From: Gammaproteobacteria bacterium
GTDB taxonomy: Bacteria > Pseudomonadota > Gammaproteobacteria > Steroidobacterales > GCA-2729495
Direction: 5' to 3'
DNA length: 45,415 nt
Assembly (NCBI GenBank): GCA_024277915.1
Contig: JAJRUG010000050.1
Location: forward strand, 1-45,415
Part shown: in pieces, positions 15,882 to 28,817 of the stretch
Position numbering within the stretch: the stretch's first letter is position 1
How the letters are laid out: each line of letters starts with the position of its first letter
Made by a program: the position numbers and the translations under genes
Notes under the pieces: model-generated
Database searches by the model: none
What the model saw: the letters and a program-made list of their open reading frames with translations, nothing else
What the model was told of the DNA's origin: nothing

Positions 15882-16778
15882 TCAATTCCCGTTATTCTCG
15901 CGAAAATCGCGGCCCCAGTTCAGTTTGCTGCGCAGGATCTGGAAGTAGTCGTAACCGGGCGGGTGGATCAGTGCAACCCGTTCTTCTGCCACGCTGACCC
16001 GAACACACTCACCCGCTTCGATCCGGCCGGTGACAGTTCCATCACAGCTGACTTCTGCACTGGGGGTACGGTCTGTGTTGAGTCGAATCTCGGTGACATG
16101 GTGAGTCGGGATGATTATTGGCCGATCGCTCAGAGTGTGGGGAGAAATCGGAGTCAAGACAATGGCATCGATACCCGGTTCCAGGATCGGCCCACCGCAG
16201 CTCAGTGAATAAGCAGTGGAGCCTGTCGGAGTGGCCACGATCAGGCCATCACCCCGGTGGGTATTGACGAAACGGCCATCGATACAGGTCTGAAACTCGA
16301 GCATTCGACCGGTATCGTGCCGCTTGACGACGACATCGTTGAAGGAGAGGCTGACAGCTTTTATTTCGTTGCCGGAAATAATTTCGGCGCGCAACAGCAT
16401 CCGCATTTCATCAACATAGTTTCCGCCGAGAATCTCATCGAGGTGAACCAGCATTTCACCGGGGCTGACATCTGCCAGGAATCCCAATCGCCCCCGATTG
16501 ACGCCCAGCAGCGGCACATCGGTGCCGGCAACCAGTCGAGCGGCGTAGAACATGGTGCCGTCTCCACCAATCGCGACAATCAGAGCGGCTTTTTTGGCAA
16601 GCTGCATTTCCGGCAGCCGACGGGCGACACCAGATACCGCCTGCTCATTGATGCTGTCAGCTACCAGAACTTCTATGCCCTTGCCGGAAAGGTAGTCCGC
16701 CAGCTGGCGCATGGAGTCCAGCACTTTCGGATCCTGATGATTGCCCATCAGGGCGACTGTTGAGAACTTTATTTTCAT
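15882..16778 (-). CDS. nadK: NAD kinase
   Basis: The 298-aa enzyme phosphorylates NAD+ to NADP+ using ATP. The diagnostic GGDGT loop (IVAIGGDGTMFYAA) is present, as are VNRGRLGFLAD, the NDVVVKR segment and TPTGSTAYSLSCGGPI. Length matches bacterial NadK. Together with recN it forms a leftward pair, and its start is 97 bp from hrcA reading the other way. Confidence 0.96.
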   Translation of the reverse strand: MKIKFSTVALMGNHQDPKVLDSMRQLADYLSGKGIEVLVADSINEQAVSGVARRLPEMQLAKKAALIVAIGGDGTMFYAARLVAGTDVPLLGVNRGRLGFLADVSPGEMLVHLDEILGGNYVDEMRMLLRAEIISGNEIKAVSLSFNDVVVKRHDTGRMLEFQTCIDGRFVNTHRGDGLIVATPTGSTAYSLSCGGPILEPGIDAIVLTPISPHTLSDRPIIIPTHHVTEIRLNTDRTPSAEVSCDGTVTGRIEAGECVRVSVAEERVALIHPPGYDYFQILRSKLNWGRDFRENNGN

Positions 16779-16805
16779 TATATCGTTACTTTAACCTGTA
16801 CATGC

Positions 16806-16835
16806 TTGACACGTCTTGTGTCGCGTTGCTAGCTT
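16806..16835 (+). promoter_or_regulatory. Candidate hrcA promoter with small inverted repeat
   Basis: A perfect -35 TTGACA (16806-16811) is followed after 18 nt by TAGCTT, a weak -10. GACAC (16808-16812) and GTGTC (16818-16822) form an inverted repeat overlapping the -35 and spacer, where a repressor could bind. It does not resemble the CIRCE operator of HrcA. Confidence 0.35.
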
Positions 16836-16875
16836 GAGGTTCTTCCAGATTACAGCGATAGCGGTGAATAGCACA

Positions 16876-17931
16876 ATGTCCGGCCCCCATAGTGATCCGC
16901 CGAATGATCGAGCAGGGCGTATTCTGCGCGCTTTGATTGTCGACTATATCAAGGGTGGGCAGCCAGTGGGGTCGCGAACACTGTCAAAGCATACGGGTCT
17001 GACGCTCAGTTCTGCCACGATCCGGAATGTGATGTCTGATCTGGAGGAGCTGGGATTTATCATTTCGCCGCATACCTCTGCCGGACGGATCCCGACTGCC
17101 AAGGGTTATCGGTTTTTTGTCGATACACTGGTGAAGCTGCAACCGCCTGCCGTTGGTGAAATCAGCAGAATTCAACATACGCTTGAGGATGATGTCAGCG
17201 GTGATGCCAAGGCGATCGCGGCAGCAGCATCTTCGGCATTGTCATCGCTGACCAATCTCGCCGGCGTGGTCACGATACCGAAACAAACCTGTACGACCTT
17301 GCGGCAAATCGAATTCCTGCCATTGTCAGACCGGCAGGTGCTGGCGATCCTGGTGCTCAATGACCGGGAGGTCGAGAACCGGATTCTCCATATGGATCGT
17401 GATTATAGTGCTGACGAGTTGCAATGCGCTGCTAATTACCTGAATGCCAGCTTTGCGGGCAAGGACCTCGGCGAGGTACGAGCCCATATTCTTGCGGAAC
17501 TGGGCAGCACCCGGGAGAGCATGAATCAGCTGATGATCGATGCGGTCAATATTGCCCAGAAAGCATTTGATGCGGATATCTCCACTAATGCATTTGTCAT
17601 ATCCGGTGAGACCCGGTTGATGGGCTTTGACGAATTATCCAATATGGATAAGCTGAAGCAACTGTTCGAGGCATTCAACCAGCAGCGGGATATATTGCAT
17701 TTGCTGGATCGGAGCATGTCTACTGACGGGGTGCAGATTTTTATTGGCGAGGAGTCGGGCTACGAAATCCTTGACGAATGCAGTGTGGTCGCCGCTCCTT
17801 ACCGTGTCGATGACAAGACTGTCGGCGTGCTGGGCGTGATTGGTCCCACCCGCATGGCTTATGAGCGCGTGATCCCGATCGTGGATATCACGGCGAAATT
17901 GGTCGGTTCAGCCTTGAATTCCAACCAGTAG
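16876..17931 (+). CDS. hrcA: Heat-inducible transcription repressor HrcA
   Basis: HrcA (351 aa from ATG 16876) represses chaperone genes at CIRCE operators. The N-terminal winged helix is clear: ILRALIVDYIKGGQPVGSRT, SSATIRNVMSDLEELGF and HTSAGRIPTAKGYRFFVD. The rest is the GAF-like and inserted dimerising domains, ending with the ARMAYERVIP-type segment (TRMAYERVIPIV). ATG 16876 is chosen (GGTGA upstream) because it fits family length; an upstream in-frame start at 16816 would overlap the promoter. It leads a grpE-dnaK-dnaJ cluster, the usual order where HrcA exists. Confidence 0.95.
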   Translation: MSGPHSDPPNDRAGRILRALIVDYIKGGQPVGSRTLSKHTGLTLSSATIRNVMSDLEELGFIISPHTSAGRIPTAKGYRFFVDTLVKLQPPAVGEISRIQHTLEDDVSGDAKAIAAAASSALSSLTNLAGVVTIPKQTCTTLRQIEFLPLSDRQVLAILVLNDREVENRILHMDRDYSADELQCAANYLNASFAGKDLGEVRAHILAELGSTRESMNQLMIDAVNIAQKAFDADISTNAFVISGETRLMGFDELSNMDKLKQLFEAFNQQRDILHLLDRSMSTDGVQIFIGEESGYEILDECSVVAAPYRVDDKTVGVLGVIGPTRMAYERVIPIVDITAKLVGSALNSNQ

Positions 17932-17940
17932 TCCCCAGAT
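17913..17940 (+). promoter_or_regulatory. Sigma-32-like heat-shock promoter for grpE
   Basis: CTTGAA (17913-17918) and CCCCAGAT (17933-17940) are separated by 14 nt, close to the sigma-32 consensus CTTGAAA-N13/14-CCCCATNT. It lies in the last codons of hrcA and ends 65 nt before the grpE start. The expected leader contains a hairpin TCCCGA/TCGGGA (17958-17974). Confidence 0.65.
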
Positions 17941-18005
17941 TGATTGACAGCAAGTGTTCCCGAATCAGTCGGGAGCAGGCGCTTTGTTGTGTATGGAGCC
18001 GTTAA

Positions 18006-18602
18006 ATGACAGAGAACACCGACAGCCATCCTGATAAGGATGCTCAGCTGGAAGATAGCGCCGGTGAGCCAGCCCATGGGCAGGATGCGGAACTGTCCGG
18101 GCAGGAGCTTCCTGACCAGGATACGGAAGCTGATGATGAGGTGCCGTCAGAGACCTTGATCGAAGCACAGGCAAGGGCCGAGGAGCACTGGAACAAGTAC
18201 CTGCGGGTCACTGCCGAGATGGACAATATCCGCAAGCGCACCACGCGCGATCTTGAGAATGCCCGTAAATACGGTGTCGAGAGATTTGCCCGGGAACTGC
18301 TTGCGGTGCTGGACAGCCTGGAAATGGGGTTGGAGACAGACCCGAATGTTTCGACCGAAACCATGCTTGAGGGCAAGAAAGCGACTTTGAAACTGCTGAT
18401 GTCGGCGATGAAGAAATTCGAGATCGAAGAACTGGATCCGGAAGGCGAAGTATTCGACCCGCAGTTGCATGAAGCGATCAGCACGCTGCCCTCGGATACG
18501 GTTGAGCCGGGGTCGGTAGTGACCGTGGTTCAGAAGGGATACCGGATATACGATCGATTGCTGCGACCGGCACGAGTGGTGGTCGCAGCGGATCAGGAAT
18601 GA
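18006..18602 (+). CDS. grpE: Nucleotide exchange factor GrpE
   Basis: GrpE (198 aa) drives ADP release from DnaK. The acidic, disordered N-terminal tail (about residues 1-50) precedes the long coiled-coil helix (LIEAQARAEEHWNKYLRVTAEMD) and the conserved RKRTTRDLENARKYGVERFA. The C-terminal beta-wing shows PEGEVFDPQLHEAIS and TVVQKGYRIYDRLLRPARVVV. GGAG is 8 nt before the ATG. It lies between hrcA and dnaK. Confidence 0.96.
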   Translation: MTENTDSHPDKDAQLEDSAGEPAHGQDAELSGQELPDQDTEADDEVPSETLIEAQARAEEHWNKYLRVTAEMDNIRKRTTRDLENARKYGVERFARELLAVLDSLEMGLETDPNVSTETMLEGKKATLKLLMSAMKKFEIEELDPEGEVFDPQLHEAISTLPSDTVEPGSVVTVVQKGYRIYDRLLRPARVVVAADQE

Positions 18603-18639
18603 TCGAGTATTGATTAGACTTGGGCTGACAGATTCAAGG

Positions 18640-18667
18640 GTTGATTTTTGAGTTTAGTTCCCCATTT
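18640..18667 (+). promoter_or_regulatory. Sigma-32-like heat-shock promoter for dnaK
   Basis: GTTGATT (18640-18646) and a perfect CCCCATTT (18660-18667) are spaced 13 nt apart, matching the sigma-32 pattern. The dnaK start is 46 nt further on behind a GGAG Shine-Dalgarno. The -10 element is the strongest part of the match. Confidence 0.65.
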
Positions 18668-18712
18668 ACTAATCATATAGAAAATTTTGAATTTACTTTT
18701 TTGGAGAATGCA

Positions 18713-20653
18713 ATGGGCAGAGTGATAGGCATTGATCTGGGAACCACCAACTCCTGCGTCGCAGTGATCGACGGGGAAAACCCGAAGGTCATCGAAAACA
18801 GCGAAGGTGATCGCACCACGCCGTCGATTGTAGCGTTTACGAAAGATGATGAGGTGCTGGTCGGGCAGGCTGCAAAGCGACAGGCTGTGACCAATCCGGA
18901 AAACACAATTTTTGCGGTGAAGCGACTGATTGGCAGGCGCTTTGAAGATGACGTCGTGCAACGTGATATCAACATGGTGCCGTACAAGATTGTCAAGGCA
19001 GACAATGGTGATGCCTGGGTAGAGGCTCGTGGAAAGAAACTGGCATCTCCCGAGGTGTCTGCACGCATCCTGATGAAAATGAAAAAAACTGCCGAAGACT
19101 ATCTTGGCGAAGATGTCACCGAAGCAGTGATCACAGTACCCGCATATTTTAACGACTCACAGCGCCAGGCAACCAAAGATGCCGGCAGGATTGCCGGGCT
19201 TGAGGTCAAGCGTATTATTAATGAGCCGACTGCCGCGGCTCTGGCCTATGGCATGGACAAGCAGCGTGGTGACCGAAAGATCGCAGTCTATGACCTTGGC
19301 GGCGGAACATTCGATGTGTCGATTATCGAGATTGCTGAAATCGACGGGGAGCACCAGTTCGAGGTGTTGTCGACCAACGGAGATACTTTTCTTGGTGGCG
19401 AAGACTTTGACCTGCGCGTCATCGAATATCTCGCTGCCGAATTCGAGAAAGAAAGCGGCATTGATATCACCAAAGATCCGCTGGCGATGCAACGCCTGAA
19501 AGAAGCGGGCGAAAAGGCCAAGATAGAGTTGTCCACCACTCAGCAGACCGAAGTCAATCTGCCCTATATCACCGCAGATTCGAGTGGACCAAAGCATCTC
19601 AATATCAAGCTGACCCGGGCCAAGCTCGAATCGCTGGTTGAGAAACTGGTGAGCAAAACAATTGACCCCTGCAAGGTTGCCTTGAAGGATGCCGGGCTCA
19701 AGGCCAGCGACATCGAGGATGTCATTCTCGTTGGCGGTCAGACGCGCATGCCCAAGGTTCAGGAAGAGGTCAAGAACTTCTTTGGCCAGGAGCCCAGGAA
19801 AGACGTTAACCCGGATGAGGCAGTTGCCGTCGGCGCTGCCATTCAGGCCGGCGTGCTGTCGGGTGATGTCAAGGATGTTCTTTTGCTGGATGTCACACCG
19901 TTGTCTTTGGGTATCGAAACCCTGGGTGGCGTGATGACACGAGTGATCGATAAAAACACTACTATCCCGACTAATGCCAATCAGGTTTTCTCTACTGCTG
20001 ATGATAATCAGACTGCGGTGACTATCCATGTCCTGCAGGGTGAGCGTCAACAGGCCCAGGCCAACAAATCGCTGGGCCGATTTGATCTGACCGATATTCC
20101 TCCCTCACCCCGAGGCATGCCGCAGATTGAAGTGGCTTTCGACATTGATGCCAATGGCATACTCAATGTGTCTGCCAAGGACAAGGCGACCGGTAAAGAG
20201 CAGAAAATCGTGATCAAGGCTTCCAGCGGGTTATCTGATGAAGAGATCCAGGGCATGGTTGCCGATGCCGAAGTACATGCTGAAGAGGATGAGAAATTCC
20301 GTGAGCTGGTGGAAACCCGTAACCAGGCAGATGCGCTCCTGCATGGTAGTGGGAAGACCCTTGAGGACCTTGGTGAAAAGGTAGATCCGGAAGAACGATC
20401 ACGGATCGAAGCTGCGATCTCAGATCTTAAAGAAGCCATGAAGGGCGATGACAAGGATCATATCGAGACCAAAACCAAGATACTGGCAGAAGCATCTGCA
20501 GCAGTTGCCCAGAAAGCCTACGAACAGGCACAGCAGGCAGAGAGCGGTGATTCTCAGTCAGGGCAGGCTGGTGATGCCTCCGCAGATGATGTCGTTGATG
20601 CAGAATTTGAAGAAGTCAGTGAGGACGACAAGGAACAGTCTGAAACAAAATAG
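18713..20653 (+). CDS. dnaK: Chaperone DnaK (Hsp70)
   Basis: DnaK (646 aa) binds exposed hydrophobic peptides in an ATP cycle governed by DnaJ and GrpE. The nucleotide-binding domain opens with [17 protein letters not shown] and contains [13 protein letters not shown] and the [11 protein letters not shown] loop; the substrate domain begins near [20 protein letters not shown]; the acidic tail ends [20 protein letters not shown], close to the usual EEV-D-like end. ATG 18713 is chosen: GGAG is 6 nt upstream. A longer frame starting near 18641 would run across the heat-shock promoter and is not part of the family. A small hairpin (20655-20672) separates it from dnaJ. Confidence 0.98.
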   Translation: MGRVIGIDLGTTNSCVAVIDGENPKVIENSEGDRTTPSIVAFTKDDEVLVGQAAKRQAVTNPENTIFAVKRLIGRRFEDDVVQRDINMVPYKIVKADNGDAWVEARGKKLASPEVSARILMKMKKTAEDYLGEDVTEAVITVPAYFNDSQRQATKDAGRIAGLEVKRIINEPTAAALAYGMDKQRGDRKIAVYDLGGGTFDVSIIEIAEIDGEHQFEVLSTNGDTFLGGEDFDLRVIEYLAAEFEKESGIDITKDPLAMQRLKEAGEKAKIELSTTQQTEVNLPYITADSSGPKHLNIKLTRAKLESLVEKLVSKTIDPCKVALKDAGLKASDIEDVILVGGQTRMPKVQEEVKNFFGQEPRKDVNPDEAVAVGAAIQAGVLSGDVKDVLLLDVTPLSLGIETLGGVMTRVIDKNTTIPTNANQVFSTADDNQTAVTIHVLQGERQQAQANKSLGRFDLTDIPPSPRGMPQIEVAFDIDANGILNVSAKDKATGKEQKIVIKASSGLSDEEIQGMVADAEVHAEEDEKFRELVETRNQADALLHGSGKTLEDLGEKVDPEERSRIEAAISDLKEAMKGDDKDHIETKTKILAEASAAVAQKAYEQAQQAESGDSQSGQAGDASADDVVDAEFEEVSEDDKEQSETK

Positions 20654-20710
20654 TCCGGACTCACTATTCCGGCAGGACCTTGATAGCTGCCCTGGAGACA
20701 GCCTGTTCAG

Positions 20711-21841
20711 ATGGCGAAACGTGATTATTACGAAGTGCTCGGGGTAGACCGGAGTGCCGGCGAGCCTGATATTAAAAAAGCCTATCGGCGGCTGGCAATG
20801 AAGCACCACCCGGACAGGAGTCCGGACAGCGAAAAGGCTGACGTCAAGTTCAAGGAAGCCAAGGAAGCGTATGAGGTATTGTCCGATGCGCAGAAACGGG
20901 CTGCCTATGATCAGTTCGGGCATGCAGGAGTTGATGCTGCCGCCGGTGGAGCGGGCGGATTTGGTTCCACTGATAATTTCTCCGATATGTTCGGTGATGT
21001 ATTCGGTGATATTTTCGGCGGCGGGCGGCGGGGCAGGTCGAACGTATTTCGCGGTGCGGATCTCAGGTATTCACTGACACTGGATCTGGAGCAGGCGGTC
21101 AGCGGAGAAACCATCAATATCTCGGTTCCGACCCAGGTTGCCTGCACCACCTGTGATGGCTCCGGTGCCAAATCAGGCACCAGCGCCACGACTTGCTCGA
21201 CCTGTAACGGAGTGGGGCAGGTACGAATGCAACAGGGTTTTTTCTCCGTACAACAGGCATGCCCGGCCTGCCGTGGTACCGGCAGTGTGATAGAAGACCC
21301 GTGTCCTGACTGTCACGGTCAGGGGCGCAGCCGCAAAACCAAAACTCTGGCAGTTAATGTGCCGGCTGGTGTGGATACCGGCGACCGTATCCGGTTGTCA
21401 GGCGAGGGTGAGGCTGGCCAGAATGGCGGCCCACCCGGAGATCTCTATGTAGAGATTCAGGCTCGTCCCCATCCTATCTTTGAGCGCAGCGACGCAGATT
21501 TGTCCTGCGAGGTTCCAATCAGTTTCGCTACGGCGGCGCTGGGCGGTACCGTGAAGGTCCCGACACTCAAGGGTGAGGTCAATCTGACTATCCCGAAAGA
21601 AACACAGTCGGGCAAGGTATTCCGTTTGCGGGGCAAGGGTGTCAAACCGGTACGCAGCAGCAGTACGGGTGATTTGTACTGTCGGGTAGATGTCGAAACA
21701 CCGGTCAAGCTCACCAGCAAGCAAAAAGAGCTGTTGCAGGCATTTAACGAATCGCTGACGAGCAAAGGTGACCAGCACAGGCCACGCACCCAGACGTGGA
21801 CTGACAGCGTGAAGCGTTTTTTCGATAAAATCAGCTTATAG
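20711..21841 (+). CDS. dnaJ: Chaperone DnaJ (Hsp40)
   Basis: DnaJ (376 aa) delivers clients to DnaK and stimulates its ATPase. The J domain has the essential HPD (KHHPDRSP) at about residues 33-35. A Gly/Phe-rich region follows ([24 protein letters not shown]). Four zinc-binding CxxCxGxG repeats are present: [24 protein letters not shown] and CPDCHGQG. The C-terminal peptide-binding domains are of normal length. It is 57 nt downstream of dnaK. Confidence 0.97.
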   Translation: MAKRDYYEVLGVDRSAGEPDIKKAYRRLAMKHHPDRSPDSEKADVKFKEAKEAYEVLSDAQKRAAYDQFGHAGVDAAAGGAGGFGSTDNFSDMFGDVFGDIFGGGRRGRSNVFRGADLRYSLTLDLEQAVSGETINISVPTQVACTTCDGSGAKSGTSATTCSTCNGVGQVRMQQGFFSVQQACPACRGTGSVIEDPCPDCHGQGRSRKTKTLAVNVPAGVDTGDRIRLSGEGEAGQNGGPPGDLYVEIQARPHPIFERSDADLSCEVPISFATAALGGTVKVPTLKGEVNLTIPKETQSGKVFRLRGKGVKPVRSSSTGDLYCRVDVETPVKLTSKQKELLQAFNESLTSKGDQHRPRTQTWTDSVKRFFDKISL

Positions 21842-21851
21842 CAATATACTG

Positions 21852-21897
21852 CCTGCGAGCAGGGACAGTGAGATTTCAACCTGCCCCTTTTAGCAGG
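21852..21897 (+). promoter_or_regulatory. Possible alternating-hairpin leader of dapB
   Basis: The 63-nt gap before dapB holds CCTGC and GCAGG twice each in alternation: 21852-21856, 21859-21863, 21880-21884 and 21893-21897. The last GCAGG overlaps the dapB Shine-Dalgarno (AGGA). Pairing arms 1-2 and 3-4 would hide the ribosome site; pairing 2-3 would free it, and arm 3 is followed by CCCTTTT. Such mutually exclusive pairings are typical of attenuators. No known riboswitch class is recognised, and short arms leave chance possible. Confidence 0.35.
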
Positions 21898-21904
21898 AAC
21901 TACG

Positions 21905-22705
21905 ATGCAAAAAATCGCAATATTAGGTGCCACCGGTCGCATGGGCCAAACCCTTGTCAAAATGGTGGCCGCCTCACCCGACCATTCCCTGACCGGTGCA
22001 TCAACGGAGATGGGCCACTCACTGTTGGGCCAGGATGCCGGACGATCAGCCGGTCTTGACTCGATGGGCGTGCCGCTGACCAGTGACGCAGGTAAGGCCG
22101 TAACAGATTGCGATGTCGCGATCGACTTTACGCTCCCCGCCGCCACGGCTGACAACATTGCTGCTTGCATTGAGCAAGGGTGTGGGCTGGTAATGGGCAC
22201 TACAGGTCTTGAAGATCATCATCTGGAGCTGCTGCGCTCCGCCGCAGCTTCGATCCGAATCGTCTCCGCACGCAATATGAGTGTCGGGATCAGTATGCTG
22301 ACCGGGTTTGCTCGCCAGGCCGCACGCGCCATGGGCTCGGATGCAGATATTGAAATTATCGAAGCACACCATCGGGATAAAATCGACGCACCATCCGGTA
22401 CTGCGTTGCAACTCGGTGAGGCGATCGCCAATGAACTGGGTACACAGCTCAATGACATCGCTGTTTTTGATCGTCACGGGGCGAATACGGCCCGACAAGC
22501 CGGCAGTATCGGGTTTTCCTCGGTCAGGGCGGGTAGCATTGTCGGCGACCACAGTATTTTAATGGCTACAGGCGAAGAAATTCTCGAAATAACACATCGG
22601 GCGCTCGATAGAGGCGCATTTGCTCGCGGAGCTTTGCGGGCTGCCAGCTGGTTGGAGGGGCAGCAGGCAGGTTTATACTCAATGAATGACGTATTAGGCC
22701 TCTAA
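21905..22705 (+). CDS. dapB: 4-hydroxy-tetrahydrodipicolinate reductase
   Basis: The 266-aa enzyme reduces hydroxy-tetrahydrodipicolinate with NAD(P)H in the diaminopimelate/lysine pathway. The Rossmann motif IAILGATGRMGQTLV begins the protein, and the active-site segment EAHHRDKIDAPSGTALQLGEAI carries the catalytic His and Lys. Further family blocks are GFSSVRAGSIVGDH and FARGALRAASWL. AGGA precedes the ATG. It is followed by a clear terminator, so it is probably not co-transcribed with carA. Confidence 0.96.
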   Translation: MQKIAILGATGRMGQTLVKMVAASPDHSLTGASTEMGHSLLGQDAGRSAGLDSMGVPLTSDAGKAVTDCDVAIDFTLPAATADNIAACIEQGCGLVMGTTGLEDHHLELLRSAAASIRIVSARNMSVGISMLTGFARQAARAMGSDADIEIIEAHHRDKIDAPSGTALQLGEAIANELGTQLNDIAVFDRHGANTARQAGSIGFSSVRAGSIVGDHSILMATGEEILEITHRALDRGAFARGALRAASWLEGQQAGLYSMNDVLGL

Positions 22706-22751
22706 CTACTTAACACCAGCCCGGTTAGCCCTTACAATAAACCGGTTCTCG

Positions 22752-22789
22752 CGGGAGGGATCCAGGTTTGGATGTCTCCCGTTTTGTAT
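22752..22789 (+). terminator. Rho-independent terminator after dapB
   Basis: CGGGAG (22752-22757) pairs with CTCCCG (22776-22781), and an inner stem ATCCA/TGGAT continues the hairpin. TTTT follows immediately (22782-22785). It lies about 50 nt past dapB and 100 nt before carA. Confidence 0.65.
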
Positions 22790-22845
22790 GTTTGCCATGA
22801 GGCTTTGTGGCAGATGCTCACAGGAGTATCTCAGCCGATCAGGTC

Positions 22846-22873
22846 TTGAGGCGATTTTGGTGTGTCATAGACT
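22846..22873 (+). promoter_or_regulatory. Candidate carA promoter
   Basis: TTGAGG (22846-22851) and TAGACT (22868-22873) are 16 nt apart, 16 nt before the carA GTG and downstream of the dapB terminator. The -10 is imperfect and the leader would be very short, so this is tentative. No ARG box or pyrimidine-type attenuator was recognised. Confidence 0.3.
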
Positions 22874-22889
22874 TTAAGAGGGGTACCGG

Positions 22890-24050
22890 GTGACAGAACC
22901 TGCGATTCTGGCATTGGAAGATGGAACGATCTTTCACGGTATTTCTGTTGGCGCATCCGGGCGGACAATCGGGGAAGTCGTGTTTAACACGGCGATGACC
23001 GGTTATCAGGAAATTCTCACCGACCCGTCCTACAGCCGTCAGATCATTACGCTGACTTACCCGCATGTCGGCAATACGGGCACCAACAGTGATGATCACG
23101 AAAGCGGGAGCATCCATGCGGCCGGTCTGGTGATTCGGGATCTGCCCATTGCTGCAAGCAACTGGCGCAATGAGCTGGAGTTTTCCGAATTCCTGAGGCG
23201 CGGCGGTATTGTTGCGATTGCCGAAATCGACACGCGCAAGCTGACCAGAATTATTCGTGACAAGGGCGCTTTGTCCGGTTGCATCATGACCGGTAACGAA
23301 GACCCGAAAACCGCTGTTGAGCATGCCCGCAAGTTTCCCGGTCTGGCTGGAATGGATCTGGCCAAAATGGTGACCACCAATCATTCGTATCAATGGAATA
23401 TGGGCGCAGACTGGCCCGAGTCCACAGGCCTGCTTGGTAAACGAGTCACCCGGTTTGAAGTGGTAGTATATGACTTTGGAGTCAAGCGAAATATTCTGCG
23501 CTTGCTGGTTGAGCACAATTGCCGGGTAATAGTGGTTCCGGCGCAAACACCCGCTGAAGAAGTGCTGGCGATGTCTCCCGACGGAGTCTTTTTGTCGAAT
23601 GGCCCCGGCGACCCGGAGCCATGCAGTTATGCGATTGAGGCCATTCGGGCAATCCTCGACAGTGGGACACCGGTTTTCGGTATCTGTCTGGGGCACCAGT
23701 TGCTGGCTCTGGCCAGCGAGGCGCGCACTACGAAAATGAAGTTTGGCCATCACGGCGCCAATCATCCGGTCATTGATCTTGATACCGGCAAGGTATTTAT
23801 CAGCAGCCAGAATCATGGCTTCTCGGTGGATGAGGATTCACTCCCTGATAATCTTCAGGCGACACACCGGTCATTATTTGACAACTCGCTTCAAGGAATA
23901 GCCAGAACTGATTGTTTAGCAATGGGTTTTCAGGGTCATCCGGAAGCCAGCCCCGGACCACGGGAACTGCGGGGCATGTTCGGCCGTTTCATTAGCATGA
24001 TGCAAAACCGGCATGGGGAAACCATGCTGGATATCAGCAACACTGGTTAG
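22890..24050 (+). CDS. carA: Carbamoyl-phosphate synthase small subunit (glutaminase)
   Basis: CarA (386 aa) hydrolyses glutamine and channels ammonia to CarB for carbamoyl phosphate, the precursor of arginine and pyrimidines. The N-terminal domain contains [20 protein letters not shown]; the class I amidotransferase domain has the nucleophile in [13 protein letters not shown] and the His/Glu pair in [15 protein letters not shown] start with GAGGGG 6 nt upstream. carB follows after 18 nt, an operon. Confidence 0.97.
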   Translation: MTEPAILALEDGTIFHGISVGASGRTIGEVVFNTAMTGYQEILTDPSYSRQIITLTYPHVGNTGTNSDDHESGSIHAAGLVIRDLPIAASNWRNELEFSEFLRRGGIVAIAEIDTRKLTRIIRDKGALSGCIMTGNEDPKTAVEHARKFPGLAGMDLAKMVTTNHSYQWNMGADWPESTGLLGKRVTRFEVVVYDFGVKRNILRLLVEHNCRVIVVPAQTPAEEVLAMSPDGVFLSNGPGDPEPCSYAIEAIRAILDSGTPVFGICLGHQLLALASEARTTKMKFGHHGANHPVIDLDTGKVFISSQNHGFSVDEDSLPDNLQATHRSLFDNSLQGIARTDCLAMGFQGHPEASPGPRELRGMFGRFISMMQNRHGETMLDISNTG

Positions 24051-24068
24051 TTAGCGAGTCGGCTCCCC

Positions 24069-27346
<3,278 letters not shown>

Positions 27347-27350
<4 letters not shown>

Positions 27351-27823
27351 ACAAGGTGCCGATTACATTGAAAGGTGTTGAGAAATTACGTCAGGAACTC
27401 AAGCATCTCAAGAGCGAGCGTCGCCCGCAGGTTGTGCAGGCAATTGCGGAGGCGCGTGCCCACGGGGATTTGAAGGAAAATGCTGAATATCATGCGGCCA
27501 AAGAAGAACAGGGGTTTATTGAAGGGCGCATCAAGGATATCGATTCCAAGCTATCGAATGCAGAGATCATCGATGTCACCAGTCTGGGTGATGTGGGGCG
27601 AATTGTTTTCGGTGCGACACTTGATCTGTACGATGAAGATGAAGAAAAAGAAGTTCATTATCAGATCGTCGGGGAAGATGAAGCAGATGTGAAGGAGAAG
27701 AAGATTTCCATCACCTCTCCACTGGCAAGGGCGTTAATCGGAAAACAGGAAGGTGATGTGGTCGAGTTTGCTGCGCCCGGTGGGCGCAAGACCTTCGAAG
27801 TGATCAGTATCAAATACGTTTAG
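27347..27823 (+). CDS. greA: Transcription elongation factor GreA
   Basis: GreA (158 aa) enters the secondary channel of RNA polymerase and stimulates cleavage of backtracked RNA. The N-terminal coiled coil with the acidic tip is visible ([24 protein letters not shown]), and the C-terminal FKBP-like domain ends [17 protein letters not shown] start, overlapping carB by 4 nt, so translation is probably coupled. carB-greA linkage is common in gammaproteobacteria. A T-run (27828-27834) directly follows the stop, but no clear stem precedes it. Confidence 0.96.
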
Positions 27824-27848
27824 TCTTTTTTTGAGGTGCTGCCGGAAT

Positions 27849-28142
27849 TTACGGCAAAGTAATAGCAGGATCTTCACGTCGCGGACGATACAAGGTAGCA
27901 ACATTGCCAATGCGAGTGACGAGTGTGGCATTGGTTTTATCCGCGAGCTGTTGGATCACGGCATCTCGCATTGCCCGATCGCCGGTTCTTACTTTGATCT
28001 TCACCAGTTCGTGGTACTCCAGAGTTCCGTGCAGCTCCTTGAGCAGGCCGGCAGTAACACCGGCCGACCCGACCTGAATCGCCGGTTTGAGCGGGTGCGC
28101 GAGGCCGCGTAAGTGTTTTTTCTGTTTTTCAGTCAGTTCCAT
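27849..28142 (-). CDS. yhbY: YhbY-family RNA-binding protein (CRM domain)
   Basis: The 97-aa protein is a single CRS1-YhbY domain that binds pre-50S ribosomal particles. MELTEKQKKHLRGLAHPLKPAIQVG is the family opening, with KELHGTLEYHELVKIKV and the closing GNVATLYRP strand. ATG 28142 is chosen; an extension to 28193 would overlap rlmE. It diverges from rlmE by 32 nt, the conserved yhbY/rlmE-ftsH layout, and converges on greA. Confidence 0.92.
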   Translation of the reverse strand: MELTEKQKKHLRGLAHPLKPAIQVGSAGVTAGLLKELHGTLEYHELVKIKVRTGDRAMRDAVIQQLADKTNATLVTRIGNVATLYRPRREDPAITLP

Positions 28143-28174
28143 TGCCGCAGTATATCGGTTATTTGTGATCAATC

Positions 28175-28795
28175 GTGAGCAAGAAGACATCAAGTAGCGC
28201 GTGGAAACAGCGTCAGGCGAGCGATCCCTATGTGCTGAGGGCGCAGGCTGAGGGGTGGCGCTCGCGGGCTGTATTCAAGCTGATGGAGATCCAGGAGCGC
28301 GAGCGCCTGATCAAGCCGGGCAATATTGTTGTGGATCTGGGAGCCGCTCCGGGCGGCTGGAGCCAGTACGCGGCCAGAATTGTTGGGGAACGCGGCCGGG
28401 TAATCGCGCTGGATCGACTGGAAATGGCTCCAATCGCCGAAGTTGAGAGCATATGCGGGGATTTCTCCGAAGATAAGCCGCTGAAGGTGCTTCGCAATCT
28501 GTTGAGTGATTCGCAGGTTAACCTTGTGATGTCGGATATGGCCCCCAATATATCGGGTACACGCTCAGTTGATCAGCCCAAATCGATGTATCTGGCGGAG
28601 CTGGCCAGAGATTTTGCTTTTGAGTTTTTGCCCCCTGGTGGAAGTTTGGTCGTGAAACTCTTCCATGGCGAGGGGTTTGATGAGTATGTAAGGGAAATAC
28701 GACAGCATTTTGAGTTGATCAAGGTTCGAAAACCGCAGGCATCACGGACTAAAAGCCGTGAGACTTATCTCGTAGCGAGAAACTATCGGTTATAG
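28175..28795 (+). CDS. rlmE: 23S rRNA 2'-O-ribose U2552 methyltransferase RlmE (FtsJ)
   Basis: RlmE (206 aa) methylates the 2'-hydroxyl of U2552 in the 50S A loop. The AdoMet motif [15 protein letters not shown] is present, and the K-D-K-E catalytic set can be followed through [29 protein letters not shown] and the final [20 protein letters not shown] start. In E. coli it is a heat-shock gene co-transcribed with ftsH, which follows here after 68 nt. Confidence 0.96.
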   Translation: MSKKTSSSAWKQRQASDPYVLRAQAEGWRSRAVFKLMEIQERERLIKPGNIVVDLGAAPGGWSQYAARIVGERGRVIALDRLEMAPIAEVESICGDFSEDKPLKVLRNLLSDSQVNLVMSDMAPNISGTRSVDQPKSMYLAELARDFAFEFLPPGGSLVVKLFHGEGFDEYVREIRQHFELIKVRKPQASRTKSRETYLVARNYRL

Positions 28796-28817
28796 TAGTG
28801 TCTAAACATATGTGCCT

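Noticed and set aside
18641-18712. Longer DnaK N terminus
   Set aside because: It would overlap the sigma-32-like promoter, and DnaK begins at the conserved GRVIGIDLG segment behind GGAG.
16779-18712. CIRCE operator for HrcA
   Set aside because: I looked for TTAGCACTC-N9-GAGTGCTAA in the upstream regions of hrcA, grpE and dnaK and saw no match.
19157-20050. Long antisense frames within dnaK, and similar ones in res, carB, nadK and ftsH
   Set aside because: They mirror strongly conserved genes, show no family resemblance and arise from codon bias.
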